A DNA stretch of 64,000 nucleotides from JBMNFI01 sp050949225 (GTDB lineage Bacteria > Bacillota > Dehalobacteriia > UBA4068): positions 840,447 to 904,446 of the forward strand of contig JBMNFI010000001.1 of assembly GCA_050949225.1 (NCBI GenBank), given 5' to 3'. Under the pieces are notes generated by a model. That model was not told the origin of the DNA, searched no databases, and was given only the letters and a program-made list of their open reading frames with translations. The translations under genes and the position numbers were made by a program. Numbering within the stretch: position 1 is the stretch's first letter; each line of letters starts with the position of its first letter. Shown one piece after another: positions 8,878 to 18,041 of this stretch.

Positions 8878-10125
8878 TCATTCTGATAGTGAAGGATCTC
8901 TCCCCTTCTTTTGTCTAATCTTATAAACCACCCAGCAAATCGCAGCAATAATCAGCATCACAGGAATCGTAATACCAATAAAAGAATTATAAGACATCAG
9001 CAACCGATAAATCACGAAGCCAACCGCCCAGATAATCAAATTTTGCCAATTTATCATACATTTTGGATCGACCGTCTTTTTACCTAATACATAATAATCC
9101 ATCAATAAAATGGCAAATAATGGCGCAAAAACCGAACCAATCAAGTATAAAAACCCTTCATATTGATCCACCTGAACCAGAATCGCCAATACCACGCCAA
9201 TAGCGCAAGCGATCACACCGGCTACCTTTTGGGGAATTTTCCGATTTAAGTTATTGGCATTAACACCAATTGAATAGGCATCTAAAAAGGTGGTCGCCGC
9301 CGTGGAAAACAGGACAACTAAAGCAGTACCAATACCAAAGCCCGCCGTCATTAAAATACCATAAATTTCAGAAGTCCCCGCATAAATAGCGGCTCCCAAA
9401 CCGACGCTAAACATAATAAAACTACCACCAATATAGCTGGCAACAGTAGCTACCGTGCCTGAGATCGGCTTTTTTAATTTACAGGTATAATCAGAAATTA
9501 AAGGCAGCCAGGAAAGGGCCATCGCCGTATTAAGCTCGACCGCTGCCCCAAAAGAAATTCCTCCGCTTGTAGGCACTACTTGTGCAGCACCACCAAAAAC
9601 AGATAACCCCAAAATAATTGCAAAAATAAACAAAGCACTGATTACAAAGCGATTAACCTTTTCCAGATTTCTCATACCAATCAAAATCCAGACACAAATC
9701 ACTGCACCAATAATTACACACCAAAAAACTCTATTATCAAATCCCAAAAACTCCATTGTAATACCATTTAAAACACTCGAACCAGCAAGTAAAACGATGG
9801 CCGACCAACCAAAAAGTTGCAAGGTGTTAACCAAAGAAAAAGCTACAGAACCATATCTGCCAAAAGAAATACTAACACTTTGTGATGCTGAAAGACGACT
9901 TTTAGCTCCTATTAAACCTGTCATCAACAAGGCTCCAAAACCTATAGCATGTCCTAAAATAATCGCCAATAGTCCTTGCTGAAAGCCCAGAGGAGCCATC
10001 AAGGTACCCGCCAGGATCTCCGCAATTGAAATAGAGGCGCCAAACCAGATCAGCATCTGGCTGATGGTACTCACTCTATTGTGACCTTCGGTCTTTCCCA
10101 CCATTTGTTTTTGCTGTGTTGACAT
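8878..10125 (-). CDS. NCS1-family permease, CytX-like
   Basis: About 415 residues with around 12 membrane helices, the architecture of NCS1 nucleobase:cation symporters. The N-terminal WFGASISIAEILAG segment resembles CytX, the predicted hydroxymethylpyrimidine transporter, and cytosine/allantoin permeases. I chose the ATG at 10125 over an in-frame TTG at 10137; the Shine-Dalgarno support is weak for both. I looked for a TPP riboswitch upstream, as expected for a thiamin-precursor carrier, and found none. It is divergent from a class V aminotransferase, which would also fit purine or ureide catabolism. The substrate is therefore open. Confidence 0.82.
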   Translation of the reverse strand: MSTQQKQMVGKTEGHNRVSTISQMLIWFGASISIAEILAGTLMAPLGFQQGLLAIILGHAIGFGALLMTGLIGAKSRLSASQSVSISFGRYGSVAFSLVNTLQLFGWSAIVLLAGSSVLNGITMEFLGFDNRVFWCVIIGAVICVWILIGMRNLEKVNRFVISALFIFAIILGLSVFGGAAQVVPTSGGISFGAAVELNTAMALSWLPLISDYTCKLKKPISGTVATVASYIGGSFIMFSVGLGAAIYAGTSEIYGILMTAGFGIGTALVVLFSTAATTFLDAYSIGVNANNLNRKIPQKVAGVIACAIGVVLAILVQVDQYEGFLYLIGSVFAPLFAILLMDYYVLGKKTVDPKCMINWQNLIIWAVGFVIYRLLMSYNSFIGITIPVMLIIAAICWVVYKIRQKKGRDPSLSE

Positions 10126-10240
10126 GTAATTAACCAACTTTCAGATTATCTGCATACAAATCCATGAAGATTATACTATCAGACAAATCAGCAAACAATC
10201 TCCACTTTACCTCTATTTTCTATAACCAAAAGAAAAACAC

Positions 10241-10269
10241 TTGTCAATCTTCCTATCTAATACTATAAT
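10241..10269 (+). promoter_or_regulatory. Sigma-A promoter of the aminotransferase gene
   Basis: TTGTCA at 10241-10246, a 17-base spacer and a perfect TATAAT at 10264-10269, 39 bases before the ATG. Confidence 0.8.
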
Positions 10270-10276
10270 TAATTAA

Positions 10277-10290
10277 ATCGATAAATCGAT
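10277..10290. promoter_or_regulatory. Near-palindromic operator candidate ATCGATAAATCGAT
   Basis: Two ATCGAT half-sites lie immediately downstream of the promoter -10 box, where a bound repressor would block initiation. The aminotransferase and the permease are divergent here, so one regulator could act on both. No regulator gene is adjacent. Confidence 0.4.
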
Positions 10291-10307
10291 CAAAGGAGTT
10301 GTGAAAT

Positions 10308-11468
10308 ATGTCGGAAACCCAGTATTTTTTATTGCCCGGACCAACCCAACTGCCTCCCAGCATCCAAAAAGCAGGCAGTCAACCTATGATTAACCATCGG
10401 GGACCGGAATTTAAGCAGATTCTTACTGACGTCACAGAGAATGCCAAAAAGATCTTTGAGACTAAAAATGATTTACTGTGCTTAACAAGCTCCGGTACCG
10501 GAGGGCTGGAGGCCGCTGTGGCTAACTTTATTAATCGCGGGGATAAGATTATCGTCGCCTCTATTGGTAATTTCGGTGATCGTTTTGCCGATATCGCCCG
10601 CCAATATGGTGCTGAAGTGGAAAAAATAGACTTTCCTTGGGGCTCCCCCATTGATCCCCAAGTAATCAAGGAACGCTTACTTGCTGATCACAAACAGGAA
10701 ATAAAAGCCGTTTTTATGCAGCATAATGAAACATCTACGGGTGTATATAACCCTATCCAACAAATTTCAAAAGCCCGTGGAGTTCACCCTGCCCTATTAA
10801 TAGTCGACTCGGTTAGCGGTCTGGGTGCCGCTCCATTAAAAACAGATGAATGGGATATCGATGTGGTAATCGCCGGCTCACAAAAGGCTTTCATGTCCCC
10901 TCCCGGACTTTCTTTTATCTCTGTTAATGAAAAAGCTTGGCAGGTGCAGGCACAAAACACCAACAGTAAATATTATTTTGATCTGGCACGTGCAAAAGAG
11001 TCATTTGCCCTTGGGCAAACCCCTTATACACCCGCGCTGGCAACCTTTTTTGCAGTTGACGCAGCACTCAAAATGATGCTGGAAAAGGGACTGACGAAAA
11101 TTATTGAGGAACATTTTTTTCACCGTGATCTGGTAAGAGCCGGCATTAAAGCTCTGGGGCTTACCTGTGTAGCTGATGACAGTTGCGCCTCCCCCGCCGT
11201 AACGGCAATCTATACGCCAAAAGGGTTAACACCGCAACAAATTGTTAAGCCCTTACGTGAAAAATATCATACTATAATAGCCGGTGGACAGGGTCTTTTT
11301 AAGGATCGCACTTTCCGCATCGGGCATCTGGGCCATGTTAATGATTTGGATCTTGTAGGCTGTTTAGCCGCTCTGGAAATGGTTCTTTTGGAACTTGGCA
11401 TAGATATTGAACTGGGAAAAGGTGTCGCAGCAGCCCAAAAACTGATCATGGAAAAAAGGACCGACTAA
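10308..11468 (+). CDS. Class V aminotransferase (alanine/serine/ureidoglycine-glyoxylate type)
   Basis: 386 residues, fold-type I PLP enzyme. SGTGG at 62-66 binds the cofactor phosphate, Asp167 (in VDSVS) holds the pyridine nitrogen, and Lys193 in SQKAF is the Schiff-base lysine. The family includes alanine-glyoxylate and serine-glyoxylate aminotransferases, PucG (ureidoglycine-glyoxylate) and the large subunit of archaeal-type hydrogenases. The PGPTQLP N-terminus and the length fit the glyoxylate group. A divergent NCS1 permease makes a purine or ureide catabolic role possible, but no other pathway gene is visible. Confidence 0.85.
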   Translation: MSETQYFLLPGPTQLPPSIQKAGSQPMINHRGPEFKQILTDVTENAKKIFETKNDLLCLTSSGTGGLEAAVANFINRGDKIIVASIGNFGDRFADIARQYGAEVEKIDFPWGSPIDPQVIKERLLADHKQEIKAVFMQHNETSTGVYNPIQQISKARGVHPALLIVDSVSGLGAAPLKTDEWDIDVVIAGSQKAFMSPPGLSFISVNEKAWQVQAQNTNSKYYFDLARAKESFALGQTPYTPALATFFAVDAALKMMLEKGLTKIIEEHFFHRDLVRAGIKALGLTCVADDSCASPAVTAIYTPKGLTPQQIVKPLREKYHTIIAGGQGLFKDRTFRIGHLGHVNDLDLVGCLAALEMVLLELGIDIELGKGVAAAQKLIMEKRTD

Positions 11469-11486
11469 TTTTAAAAACTATCGACT

Positions 11487-11514
11487 CCCCCCGTCTTAAA
11501 AACGGGGGTTTTTT
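11487..11514 (+). terminator. Terminator of the aminotransferase gene
   Basis: CCCCCGT/ACGGGGG stem followed by TTTTTT. Confidence 0.85.
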
Positions 11515-11659
11515 GCAACCCTGCTTTCTAAAACCCTATAATAATTATTGCCTTCAATCCTTTCCTCCCTCATCTTATTACCTGAAAAAAACAAACCCTA
11601 TCAAGCATAAGCTATCGAGAATTCCACATTTTATCACCTCCAACACCCCAGCACAAAAC

Positions 11660-11694
11660 AGCGCCCCTGTTTCCGCTTAGAAACATGGGCGCCA
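11660..11694 (-). terminator. Terminator of rsmA
   Basis: GCGCCC-rich hairpin (GCGCCCCTGTTTC against GAAACATGGGCGC) with a modest T tail on the minus strand, just beyond the rsmA stop. Confidence 0.6.
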
Positions 11695-11718
11695 CCTTTT
11701 ATATATGGATTAAATAGT

Positions 11719-12606
11719 TTATAATTGATGTTTTTCTACTGCATCAGTCAAAGCAGCAAATTCCTCCAAGGACAGCGTCTCCCCCCGTCTTTTGCTATCA
11801 ATGCTAACGCTGTCAAGGCAAGACCGCCAAAAATCCTTATCACCCTTCCAAGGTCCATTGCTTAAAGCATTAAGAATAGTTTTCCGTCTTTGAGCAAAAG
11901 CCGCAGATATTAAAGAAAACATCAGCCTTTCATTGCAAACAGCCACCGCCGGCTGGGATAACTTTCTTAAACGGACCACCATGGAGTCAACTTGAGGTTG
12001 AGGCATAAAGGCAGTTGGAGAAACAACAAAAAGCTTTTCAACATGCGCTCGATACTGCACAGCCAAAGACAAAGCTCCCCAATTTTTACTCCCTGGAGTA
12101 GCCATGATTCTCTGGGCAACTTCTTTTTGCATCATCAAAACCATCAGCTGCCAAGATATGCCGGCCCCCAAAAGATGCATCAACAACGGTGAAGTAATAT
12201 AGTAAGGTAAATTAGCTACTATCTTCAGGTGCTTTATTTGCTTACTGTTCATATAAGACTGCAAATCTAAAGTTAGTGCATCCTGATGCAATACTTCCAC
12301 ATGATCGGCCCGGGAAAAATATTCATTAAGATGCTTAACCAATAAAGGATCAAGCTCCACAAGGATTAAGGAAGCGGCCTCATGTGCTAACAGCTGACTC
12401 ATGGCACCAAGACCCGGACCAATCTCCAAAACATGTTCGGATGGCCTTATTTCAGCTGCGGCAACTATTTTTCTCACCAGCTGAGCATCGATCAAAAAAT
12501 TTTGCCCCCAACTCTTTCTAATAGGCAAGCTAAGCTCATCAACAATTTTTCTGCCTTCAGAAGGAGTAGCAATTAATTTATCACTATCCGGCCATCCCCT
12601 CTTCAT
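11719..12606 (-). CDS. rsmA: 16S rRNA (adenine1518/1519-N6)-dimethyltransferase
   Basis: 295 residues. It dimethylates two adenines in helix 45 of 16S rRNA late in 30S assembly. The SAM motif I is LEIGPGLG, and NLPYY is the target-adenine motif IV of this family. The start is ATG 12606, because the GGAGG site lies inside an in-frame upstream ATGGAGG at 12621, which therefore cannot be the initiator. It closes the conserved tmk-to-rsmA housekeeping run; rnmV, which sits between yabE and rsmA in Bacillus, is absent here. Confidence 0.95.
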   Translation of the reverse strand: MKRGWPDSDKLIATPSEGRKIVDELSLPIRKSWGQNFLIDAQLVRKIVAAAEIRPSEHVLEIGPGLGAMSQLLAHEAASLILVELDPLLVKHLNEYFSRADHVEVLHQDALTLDLQSYMNSKQIKHLKIVANLPYYITSPLLMHLLGAGISWQLMVLMMQKEVAQRIMATPGSKNWGALSLAVQYRAHVEKLFVVSPTAFMPQPQVDSMVVRLRKLSQPAVAVCNERLMFSLISAAFAQRRKTILNALSNGPWKGDKDFWRSCLDSVSIDSKRRGETLSLEEFAALTDAVEKHQL

Positions 12607-12640
12607 CACCAAAACCTCCATCCTGTCTTATACGTAAAGC

Positions 12641-12667
12641 AAAAAAGCCGCCGAGCGGCTTTTTTAA
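12641..12667 (-). terminator. Bidirectional hairpin between yabE-like gene and rsmA
   Basis: AAAAAGCCGC/GCGGCTTTTT stem with a CGA loop. It lies just after the minus-strand stop of the 3D-domain gene, so it separates that gene from rsmA. Confidence 0.85.
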
Positions 12668-12672
12668 TTAGC

Positions 12673-13767
12673 TTATAAAAAATATACCTTAATATATTTG
12701 ACACCCCAGCTACGACATTCGGCTTTACTATTAAAATAAACATCAATTGTCTTGCCCTTGATATTACCGCCGGTGTCTTCAGCTGTAGCATAACCATAAC
12801 CCTCTATATAGAGCTTGGTACCTAAGGGAATCACTTTGGGATCAACCGCAATCGCTCCCACACGGGCATTAGTTCCCATGGCAGTCTTGCCGCCGCCGGA
12901 ATAGGCATAGGCCTTAACCGTAATCGATTTTTTGCCATCAAAAGTGCCCTTTTTCTCCTGAGTCTTTTTATTTTGCGTTTTTTTATCTTGAGTCTTTTTC
13001 TGAGGACTGGCTTTTTTTACCTCTTTTTGGGAGCTACTGTCAGAGGAACGACTGGCCAGCTGCATAGTCCCTTTAGCTACGATTTTAGTTTTAGGTTCTT
13101 TTATAACTTCTGCCTTAGTAACCTCTCTAAAGGTTTCCTGCCCATCTTTAAGATAAATAGCGATGGTTTCCTTTTTCAAGCCATCAGCGCCTTCTTGAAC
13201 AACTTTGCTTTTGCCTTGTGCCAAAGAATCATCTCTTTTGGTTTCTACTGAAGCCTTAATCGCGACTTCCCTTTCCCGATATTGAACATCAATGCGTGAT
13301 ACGTTAACTTCTTCAGCCTGCGTAATTACTGTGTCTAAAGGCAATGATACTTCATCAAACTTGCCCAGACTAATACCGGCTAGAGACAGCGCATCTTCAA
13401 CAGTTATCTGCGTACTGCGCACGATTTGCTCATTGCCATCAGCAGAGATCTTAATCTCAAAAGCTCTGGAAATGCTGATGGTACTATTATTATCTACCTT
13501 TTCAGTGACCTGCGGCGTGATAATATCCCCTTCATAAAGTATCACATTATTTTCTTTTAAAATATCCGCAACTCTATTTTCTTTAGTGAAAACTTCTTGA
13601 GCTTGGCCATCAATCTCAATTATAACTGACTTCTCCATTGTTAAAAATGCTACAAATACAAAACAACAACAAACACTGGCAATTAAAGCAATAAACTTCT
13701 TGTTCTTTAGTACGTTTCGCCATCTGGAAGGGGTTGGGCTAAGTGATGCCTTTTCCCTGTTTTCCAT
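12673..13767 (-). CDS. yabE: YabE-like cell-wall protein: DUF348, G5 and 3D domains
   Basis: 364 residues. One membrane helix at about 26-44 serves as signal anchor. Two DUF348-type repeats cover about 50-160, a G5 domain about 160-235, a Lys/Gln-rich linker 250-280, and the C-terminal 3D domain 280-364 has its three Asp (VDP, EDTGG, IDVYF). The 3D fold resembles lytic transglycosylase MltA/Rpf-like barrels, so a muralytic or resuscitation-type function outside the membrane is likely. Repeated KKTQ(D/N/E) units in the linker suggest a wall-spanning spacer. AGGAGG precedes the ATG. Position between tatD and rsmA matches yabE of Bacillus. Confidence 0.88.
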   Translation of the reverse strand: MENREKASLSPTPSRWRNVLKNKKFIALIASVCCCFVFVAFLTMEKSVIIEIDGQAQEVFTKENRVADILKENNVILYEGDIITPQVTEKVDNNSTISISRAFEIKISADGNEQIVRSTQITVEDALSLAGISLGKFDEVSLPLDTVITQAEEVNVSRIDVQYREREVAIKASVETKRDDSLAQGKSKVVQEGADGLKKETIAIYLKDGQETFREVTKAEVIKEPKTKIVAKGTMQLASRSSDSSSQKEVKKASPQKKTQDKKTQNKKTQEKKGTFDGKKSITVKAYAYSGGGKTAMGTNARVGAIAVDPKVIPLGTKLYIEGYGYATAEDTGGNIKGKTIDVYFNSKAECRSWGVKYIKVYFL

Positions 13768-13960
13768 AAGGTTAGCCTCCTAAATTTTATCCTTGTTCGC
13801 AAGGGAATAATCCTTTGAATCAAAGATTTTTTTGTGCCTGAAAATGACACAAGCATATTCTACTCTAACCTTTTGGCAATGTCAAATTTGACTATCTGGT
13901 AGAGGGATTTTTAAATTATCGCATAATTGTGAAATTAATTTAATGCATAAATATGCATTT

Positions 13961-14734
13961 TTATTCGTCAAGATTAAACACTCTTAAAGCATTTTTCGTT
14001 GTGATTTCCGCAACTTCGTCAAAATCTATTTTTTTAAGCTCAGCAATTTTAGCAGCCACATAAGAAACTCGAGCCGGTTCATTAGTTTTGCCACGCAGAG
14101 GATGCGGACTTAAATAAGGACAGTCTGTTTCAATTAAGAGGTGCTCCAGCGGGGTTTCTATTGCTACTTGTTGCAGAATTCTAGCATTATTATAAGTCAC
14201 CGGACCCGCCAAAGAAATTTCAAAACCAAGCTTGATGCATTCTCTCGCCATCTCTACGCTGCCAGAAAAACAATGCAAAATTCCCCCATTTTCACCGGCT
14301 TTTTCACGACGTAAAATTTCTAAAATATCCCCATGTGATTGTCTATTGTGAATCACCAGTGGTCTTTTGAGCTGTTTTGCTAAATCAATTTGTGCCAAAA
14401 AAGCCCTTTTTTGATCCTCCTTGCTAGTCAAGTCACGGTAATAGTCTAGTCCCATCTCACCAAGAGCGACCACCTGCGGGGCGGTGGCTAAATCAGCCAA
14501 TTTATTTAAAATAGCCTCGTCAAAGGAGTCAGCATCATAAGGATGAACTCCCACCGTCGCATATAGCAGCTGCGGATACTTTTCAGCTAACCTCACACTC
14601 ATCAAAGATGAGGCCCAGTCATATCCCACCACATTCATTTTTAAAACCTGCGCCTCCCGGGCACGCTCGAGAACTCCCTCTAAATCCTCATATAATTTAG
14701 GATCGGTAAGATGTGTATGTGTATCAAAAAGCAT
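13961..14734 (-). CDS. tatD: TatD-family metal-dependent hydrolase
   Basis: 257 residues, TIM-barrel metallohydrolase. The metal ligands His6, His8, Glu93, His129, His154 and Asp204 are all present. Family members act as 3'-5' exonucleases or D-aminoacyl-tRNA deacylase-like enzymes in the cytoplasm; the exact substrate is unsettled. GGAGG precedes the ATG. It lies in the metG-tatD-yabE order of Bacillota and has a terminator between it and metG. Confidence 0.92.
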   Translation of the reverse strand: MLFDTHTHLTDPKLYEDLEGVLERAREAQVLKMNVVGYDWASSLMSVRLAEKYPQLLYATVGVHPYDADSFDEAILNKLADLATAPQVVALGEMGLDYYRDLTSKEDQKRAFLAQIDLAKQLKRPLVIHNRQSHGDILEILRREKAGENGGILHCFSGSVEMARECIKLGFEISLAGPVTYNNARILQQVAIETPLEHLLIETDCPYLSPHPLRGKTNEPARVSYVAAKIAELKKIDFDEVAEITTKNALRVFNLDE

Positions 14735-14755
14735 AAGATTACCTCCATTTACAAA

Positions 14756-14787
14756 AAAAGGATGTTAATCTTTTTAACATCCTTTAA
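14756..14787 (-). terminator. Terminator of metG
   Basis: AAAGGATGTTAA/TTAACATCCTTT stem with a T run on the minus strand. Confidence 0.85.
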
Positions 14788-14799
14788 ATAAGCACCACT

Positions 14800-16728
14800 T
14801 TATTTCACTCTTCCTCCGGCGGTAATTTCCTGCACCTGCGGAAGCTCCAGCCTGCCATCATGAGAAGCCGCCAAAATCATCCCTTGCGACTCAATCCCCC
14901 GCAATTTAACCGGCTGCAGATTAGCAACCATAATGACTTTTTTCCCAACCAGATCAGCGGCTTCGTAATGTTGAGCAATCCCCGCCACCACCGTGCGTTT
15001 CTCCTCTCCCATCAACACTGATAGTTTCAGAAGTTTATCAGTTTTTTTAACCTTTTCAGCAGCTAAAACTTCAACCACACGAAAATCCAGTTTAGCAAAA
15101 TCCTCTATATTCACCTGAGCTGCCACAGGCTCAAATTCAGAATCCCTTGATACGGATTCAGCGGCAGGTATCGATTTTTGCAAAAGAGACTCATCCAAGC
15201 GTGGGAATAAAGGCTCACCTCGCTGGATTTTCTGATTATAGGGATATCTCCCCCAGGATAGACTTTCCCAGGTCTGGATATCCTTCCCGTCCTCTATTCC
15301 CAGCTGCTGCCAAACCTGTAAAGGAGTATTGGGCATCACAGGCTCAATCATAATTGTCACTATCCGTAAAATCTCTACTATATTATATAGCACTGTGGCA
15401 AGCTTTGCCTTTTCCCCGGCTTTATTAAGCGCCCAAGGGGCGGCTTCATCGATGTATTTATTGGCTCGATTAATAAGTTGCCAAATCTGAGTCAGTCCTT
15501 GAGATAATTGCAAATCATCCCAGGATTTTTCCACCTCTAAAACGGTTCTCGCCGCTAAGGCCTGTAAGTCGTCATCAAATTCACAGCCCGGTCCTTGAGG
15601 AGTCAAGACGATACCCTCTTGAAACTTATTAATCATCGAAGTAACACGACTCAATAAATTGCCATAATCATTAGCTAAATCAATATTAGTACGGTTTAAT
15701 AAATTCTCTTCAGAATAACTGGCATCCAAACCATAGCCCATTTCCTTAATCAAAAAGTACCGCACAGCATCTACACCATATTTATCAACCAGCTGTCCGG
15801 GGTCAACCACATTACCTTTTGATTTACTCATTTTTCCATCATCCAACATTAACCAGCCATGTCCAAACACTTTATGCGGAATCGGCAATGCAGCCGACAT
15901 TAAAATAATAGGCCAGATAACGGTATGAAAACGGATAATATCCTTTCCCACTAAATGCAAATCAGCCGGCCAATATTTTCTATAAAGACTGTCATCATCG
16001 CTGTATAATCCTAAAGCCGAAACATAATTAATCAAGGCATCAAACCAAACATAAATCACATGCCGCTTATCAAAGGGAACAGGAATCCCCCAACTGAAAG
16101 TGGTACGCGAAACGCAAAGGTCATCCAATCCCTGTTTAACAAAGTTAATCATCTCATTACGCCGACTTTCTGGTTGAATAAAATCAGGATTAGCCTTCAC
16201 AAATTCTAACCAGCGATCAGCATATTTACTCATCTTAAAAAAATAGCTCTCTTCTTGAGCTTTTTCCACGGGACGACCACAATCAGGACAGATGTTGCCT
16301 TCTGCAAGTTGACTCTTAGTGAGAAAAGTCTCACAAGGAGTGCAGTACCAGCCCTCATATTCCGCCTTATAAATATCACCTTTGTCATAAATGGCTTGAA
16401 AAAGTTTTTGCGCTGTTTTTTTATGACGATCCTCTGTGGTGCGAATAAAATCATCATATTCTACAGACAAAACCTGCCATAATTTGCGGAAATTAGCCAC
16501 GATTTCATCAACAAATTCCTGTGGCTCTTTGCCTGCTTCTGCTGCACGATATTGAATTTTCTGTCCATGCTCATCCGAACCGGTTAAAAAATAGGTATCA
16601 AAGCCACGCATCTTTTTATAACGCCTGATAGTATCGGCCGCCACCGTTGTATAAGCATGTCCAATATGCAGATTATCACTGGGATAGTAAATTGGTGTTG
16701 TAATATAAAAAGTTTCCTTAACACTCAT
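14800..16728 (-). CDS. metG: Methionyl-tRNA synthetase
   Basis: 642 residues, class Ia synthetase that charges tRNA-Met. The ATP signature HIGH is at 21-24 and KMSKS at 299-303. A single zinc knuckle has Cys129, Cys132, Cys147 and Cys150. The anticodon-binding helical domain covers about 360-510. A C-terminal EMAP/Arc1p-like tRNA-binding domain (about 540-642) makes it the dimeric form common in Bacillota. GGGGG precedes the ATG. No T-box leader is visible upstream; only 66 bases separate it from rsmI. Confidence 0.96.
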   Translation of the reverse strand: MSVKETFYITTPIYYPSDNLHIGHAYTTVAADTIRRYKKMRGFDTYFLTGSDEHGQKIQYRAAEAGKEPQEFVDEIVANFRKLWQVLSVEYDDFIRTTEDRHKKTAQKLFQAIYDKGDIYKAEYEGWYCTPCETFLTKSQLAEGNICPDCGRPVEKAQEESYFFKMSKYADRWLEFVKANPDFIQPESRRNEMINFVKQGLDDLCVSRTTFSWGIPVPFDKRHVIYVWFDALINYVSALGLYSDDDSLYRKYWPADLHLVGKDIIRFHTVIWPIILMSAALPIPHKVFGHGWLMLDDGKMSKSKGNVVDPGQLVDKYGVDAVRYFLIKEMGYGLDASYSEENLLNRTNIDLANDYGNLLSRVTSMINKFQEGIVLTPQGPGCEFDDDLQALAARTVLEVEKSWDDLQLSQGLTQIWQLINRANKYIDEAAPWALNKAGEKAKLATVLYNIVEILRIVTIMIEPVMPNTPLQVWQQLGIEDGKDIQTWESLSWGRYPYNQKIQRGEPLFPRLDESLLQKSIPAAESVSRDSEFEPVAAQVNIEDFAKLDFRVVEVLAAEKVKKTDKLLKLSVLMGEEKRTVVAGIAQHYEAADLVGKKVIMVANLQPVKLRGIESQGMILAASHDGRLELPQVQEITAGGRVK

Positions 16729-16794
16729 AAAAAAACCCCCAAATATTTATCTAACTAATTCATTATAGTACCAAAATAGCTGTTATCTGTCAAG

Positions 16795-17625
16795 TTAGAG
16801 CGTCAGATCATAGATTTTTTTCACCGACAATCCATACACTTTTGCGAGCTTTTGGGCGGCCTCTTTGCGGCTTCTGCCCTCAGACATCAATTCGTGAGCA
16901 AAACTGCATAACATTTCATCTGTTGGCACTTTCTGCACAAATTCAGGACAACCTTCCACCGCAATAGTAAATTCACCACGCGGCTCATGTTCTGAAAAAT
17001 AAACCTGAATTTCTGCAACAGACCCTCGCTTAAACTCTTCAAAACGTTTGGTTAATTCACGTCCCACTACAAGCTGTCGCTGGCCAAAAATCTCCTTTAA
17101 ATCAGCTAAAAAAGCACATAGTCGGTGCGGTGCCTCATAAAAGACCATAGTTCGCTCCTCCCGGGCTAATTTTTGCAAATGCCTGCGACGATGCTTTTTC
17201 TCCCGCGGCACAAACCCCTCAAAAACAAAACGCTCCGCCTTTAAACCGCTGACCGTCAAAATGGACAAAACCGCACTAGCCCCCGGAATCGGGACCAAAT
17301 CTATCCCCGCAGAAATTGCCGCCTTAACTAATTCATATCCGGGATCACTAATAAGAGGAGTTCCGGCATCGGAAATAATGGCAACGTCTTTTCCGGCAAG
17401 AAGCATTTTTATTAATTGTTCACTTTTTGAAAGCTCATTATGCTGAAAATAGCTGGTTAAGGGCTTTTGTATTGCTAAATGATTAAGAAGTCTACGGCTG
17501 TGGCGAGTATCCTCTGCCGCAATCACATCAACCTCTTTTAACGTTTTAATGGCCCTTAATGTAATATCATCCAAATTGCCAATAGGTGTGGAAACTATAT
17601 ATAGTTTACCCTCCTGTTTGTTCAT
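16795..17625 (-). CDS. rsmI: 16S rRNA (cytidine1402-2'-O)-methyltransferase
   Basis: 276 residues from ATG 17625, which has GAGGG seven bases upstream; an in-frame start at 17691 lacks a site and would add a non-conserved 22 residues. SAM-binding TP-methylase fold with STPIGNL at about 12-18, AEDTR near 38, the Gly-rich SDAGTPLISDPG loop and PGASA. It methylates C1402 in the ribosomal P site. It sits between yabA and metG as in Bacillus. Confidence 0.95.
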   Translation of the reverse strand: MNKQEGKLYIVSTPIGNLDDITLRAIKTLKEVDVIAAEDTRHSRRLLNHLAIQKPLTSYFQHNELSKSEQLIKMLLAGKDVAIISDAGTPLISDPGYELVKAAISAGIDLVPIPGASAVLSILTVSGLKAERFVFEGFVPREKKHRRRHLQKLAREERTMVFYEAPHRLCAFLADLKEIFGQRQLVVGRELTKRFEEFKRGSVAEIQVYFSEHEPRGEFTIAVEGCPEFVQKVPTDEMLCSFAHELMSEGRSRKEAAQKLAKVYGLSVKKIYDLTL

Positions 17626-17738
17626 AAAAAATCCCTCACAAAATACCTCAACCTTAAAAACACTTGCCTCTATCTGGAAAAGCAGTAGCAAAAAAGTGTT
17701 TTATGATGATCAGCTACTATATGATTCTACGTGATCAC

Positions 17739-18023
17739 CTATTCTTTTTCAGGAATCCCTCGGCGATGCAAAAAAGAAAGACAGAACATACAATCTTCAC
17801 TCAAAGATTGTCCAAAAAAAGCATGACAAATATGGAAGCCTTCATCATAAAGCCTCGCCAGCTCTTCTAAGCCATCTTGATTATCTCCTGTTTTGGATAA
17901 TTGTTCCTGCAGAAGAAAATTTTGTTTTTCCAGATCCTCAGCTCTTTGTCGCAAAGCCTGTGTTTCCGAGAGCAGATCAATTAGTTTTTCTTCCCATTCT
18001 TGCAGATCTCGGGAAAGACTCAT
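17739..18023 (-). CDS. yabA: Replication initiation control protein YabA
   Basis: 94 residues. The N-terminal half is a coiled coil (leucine-zipper-like, about 5-45) for tetramer formation. The C-terminal zinc site has the His-x-Cys-His and Cys-x2-Cys pattern typical of the family. YabA bridges DnaA and the DnaN clamp and restrains re-initiation. It is adjacent to ricT, as in Bacillus, and preceded by AGGAGAGG. Confidence 0.92.
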   Translation of the reverse strand: MSLSRDLQEWEEKLIDLLSETQALRQRAEDLEKQNFLLQEQLSKTGDNQDGLEELARLYDEGFHICHAFFGQSLSEDCMFCLSFLHRRGIPEKE

Positions 18024-18041
18024 AAAAGTCCTCTCCTTCTT

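Noticed and set aside
10141..10307. TPP riboswitch before the CytX-like permease
   Set aside because: No thi-box consensus on either strand in the 170-base upstream region.
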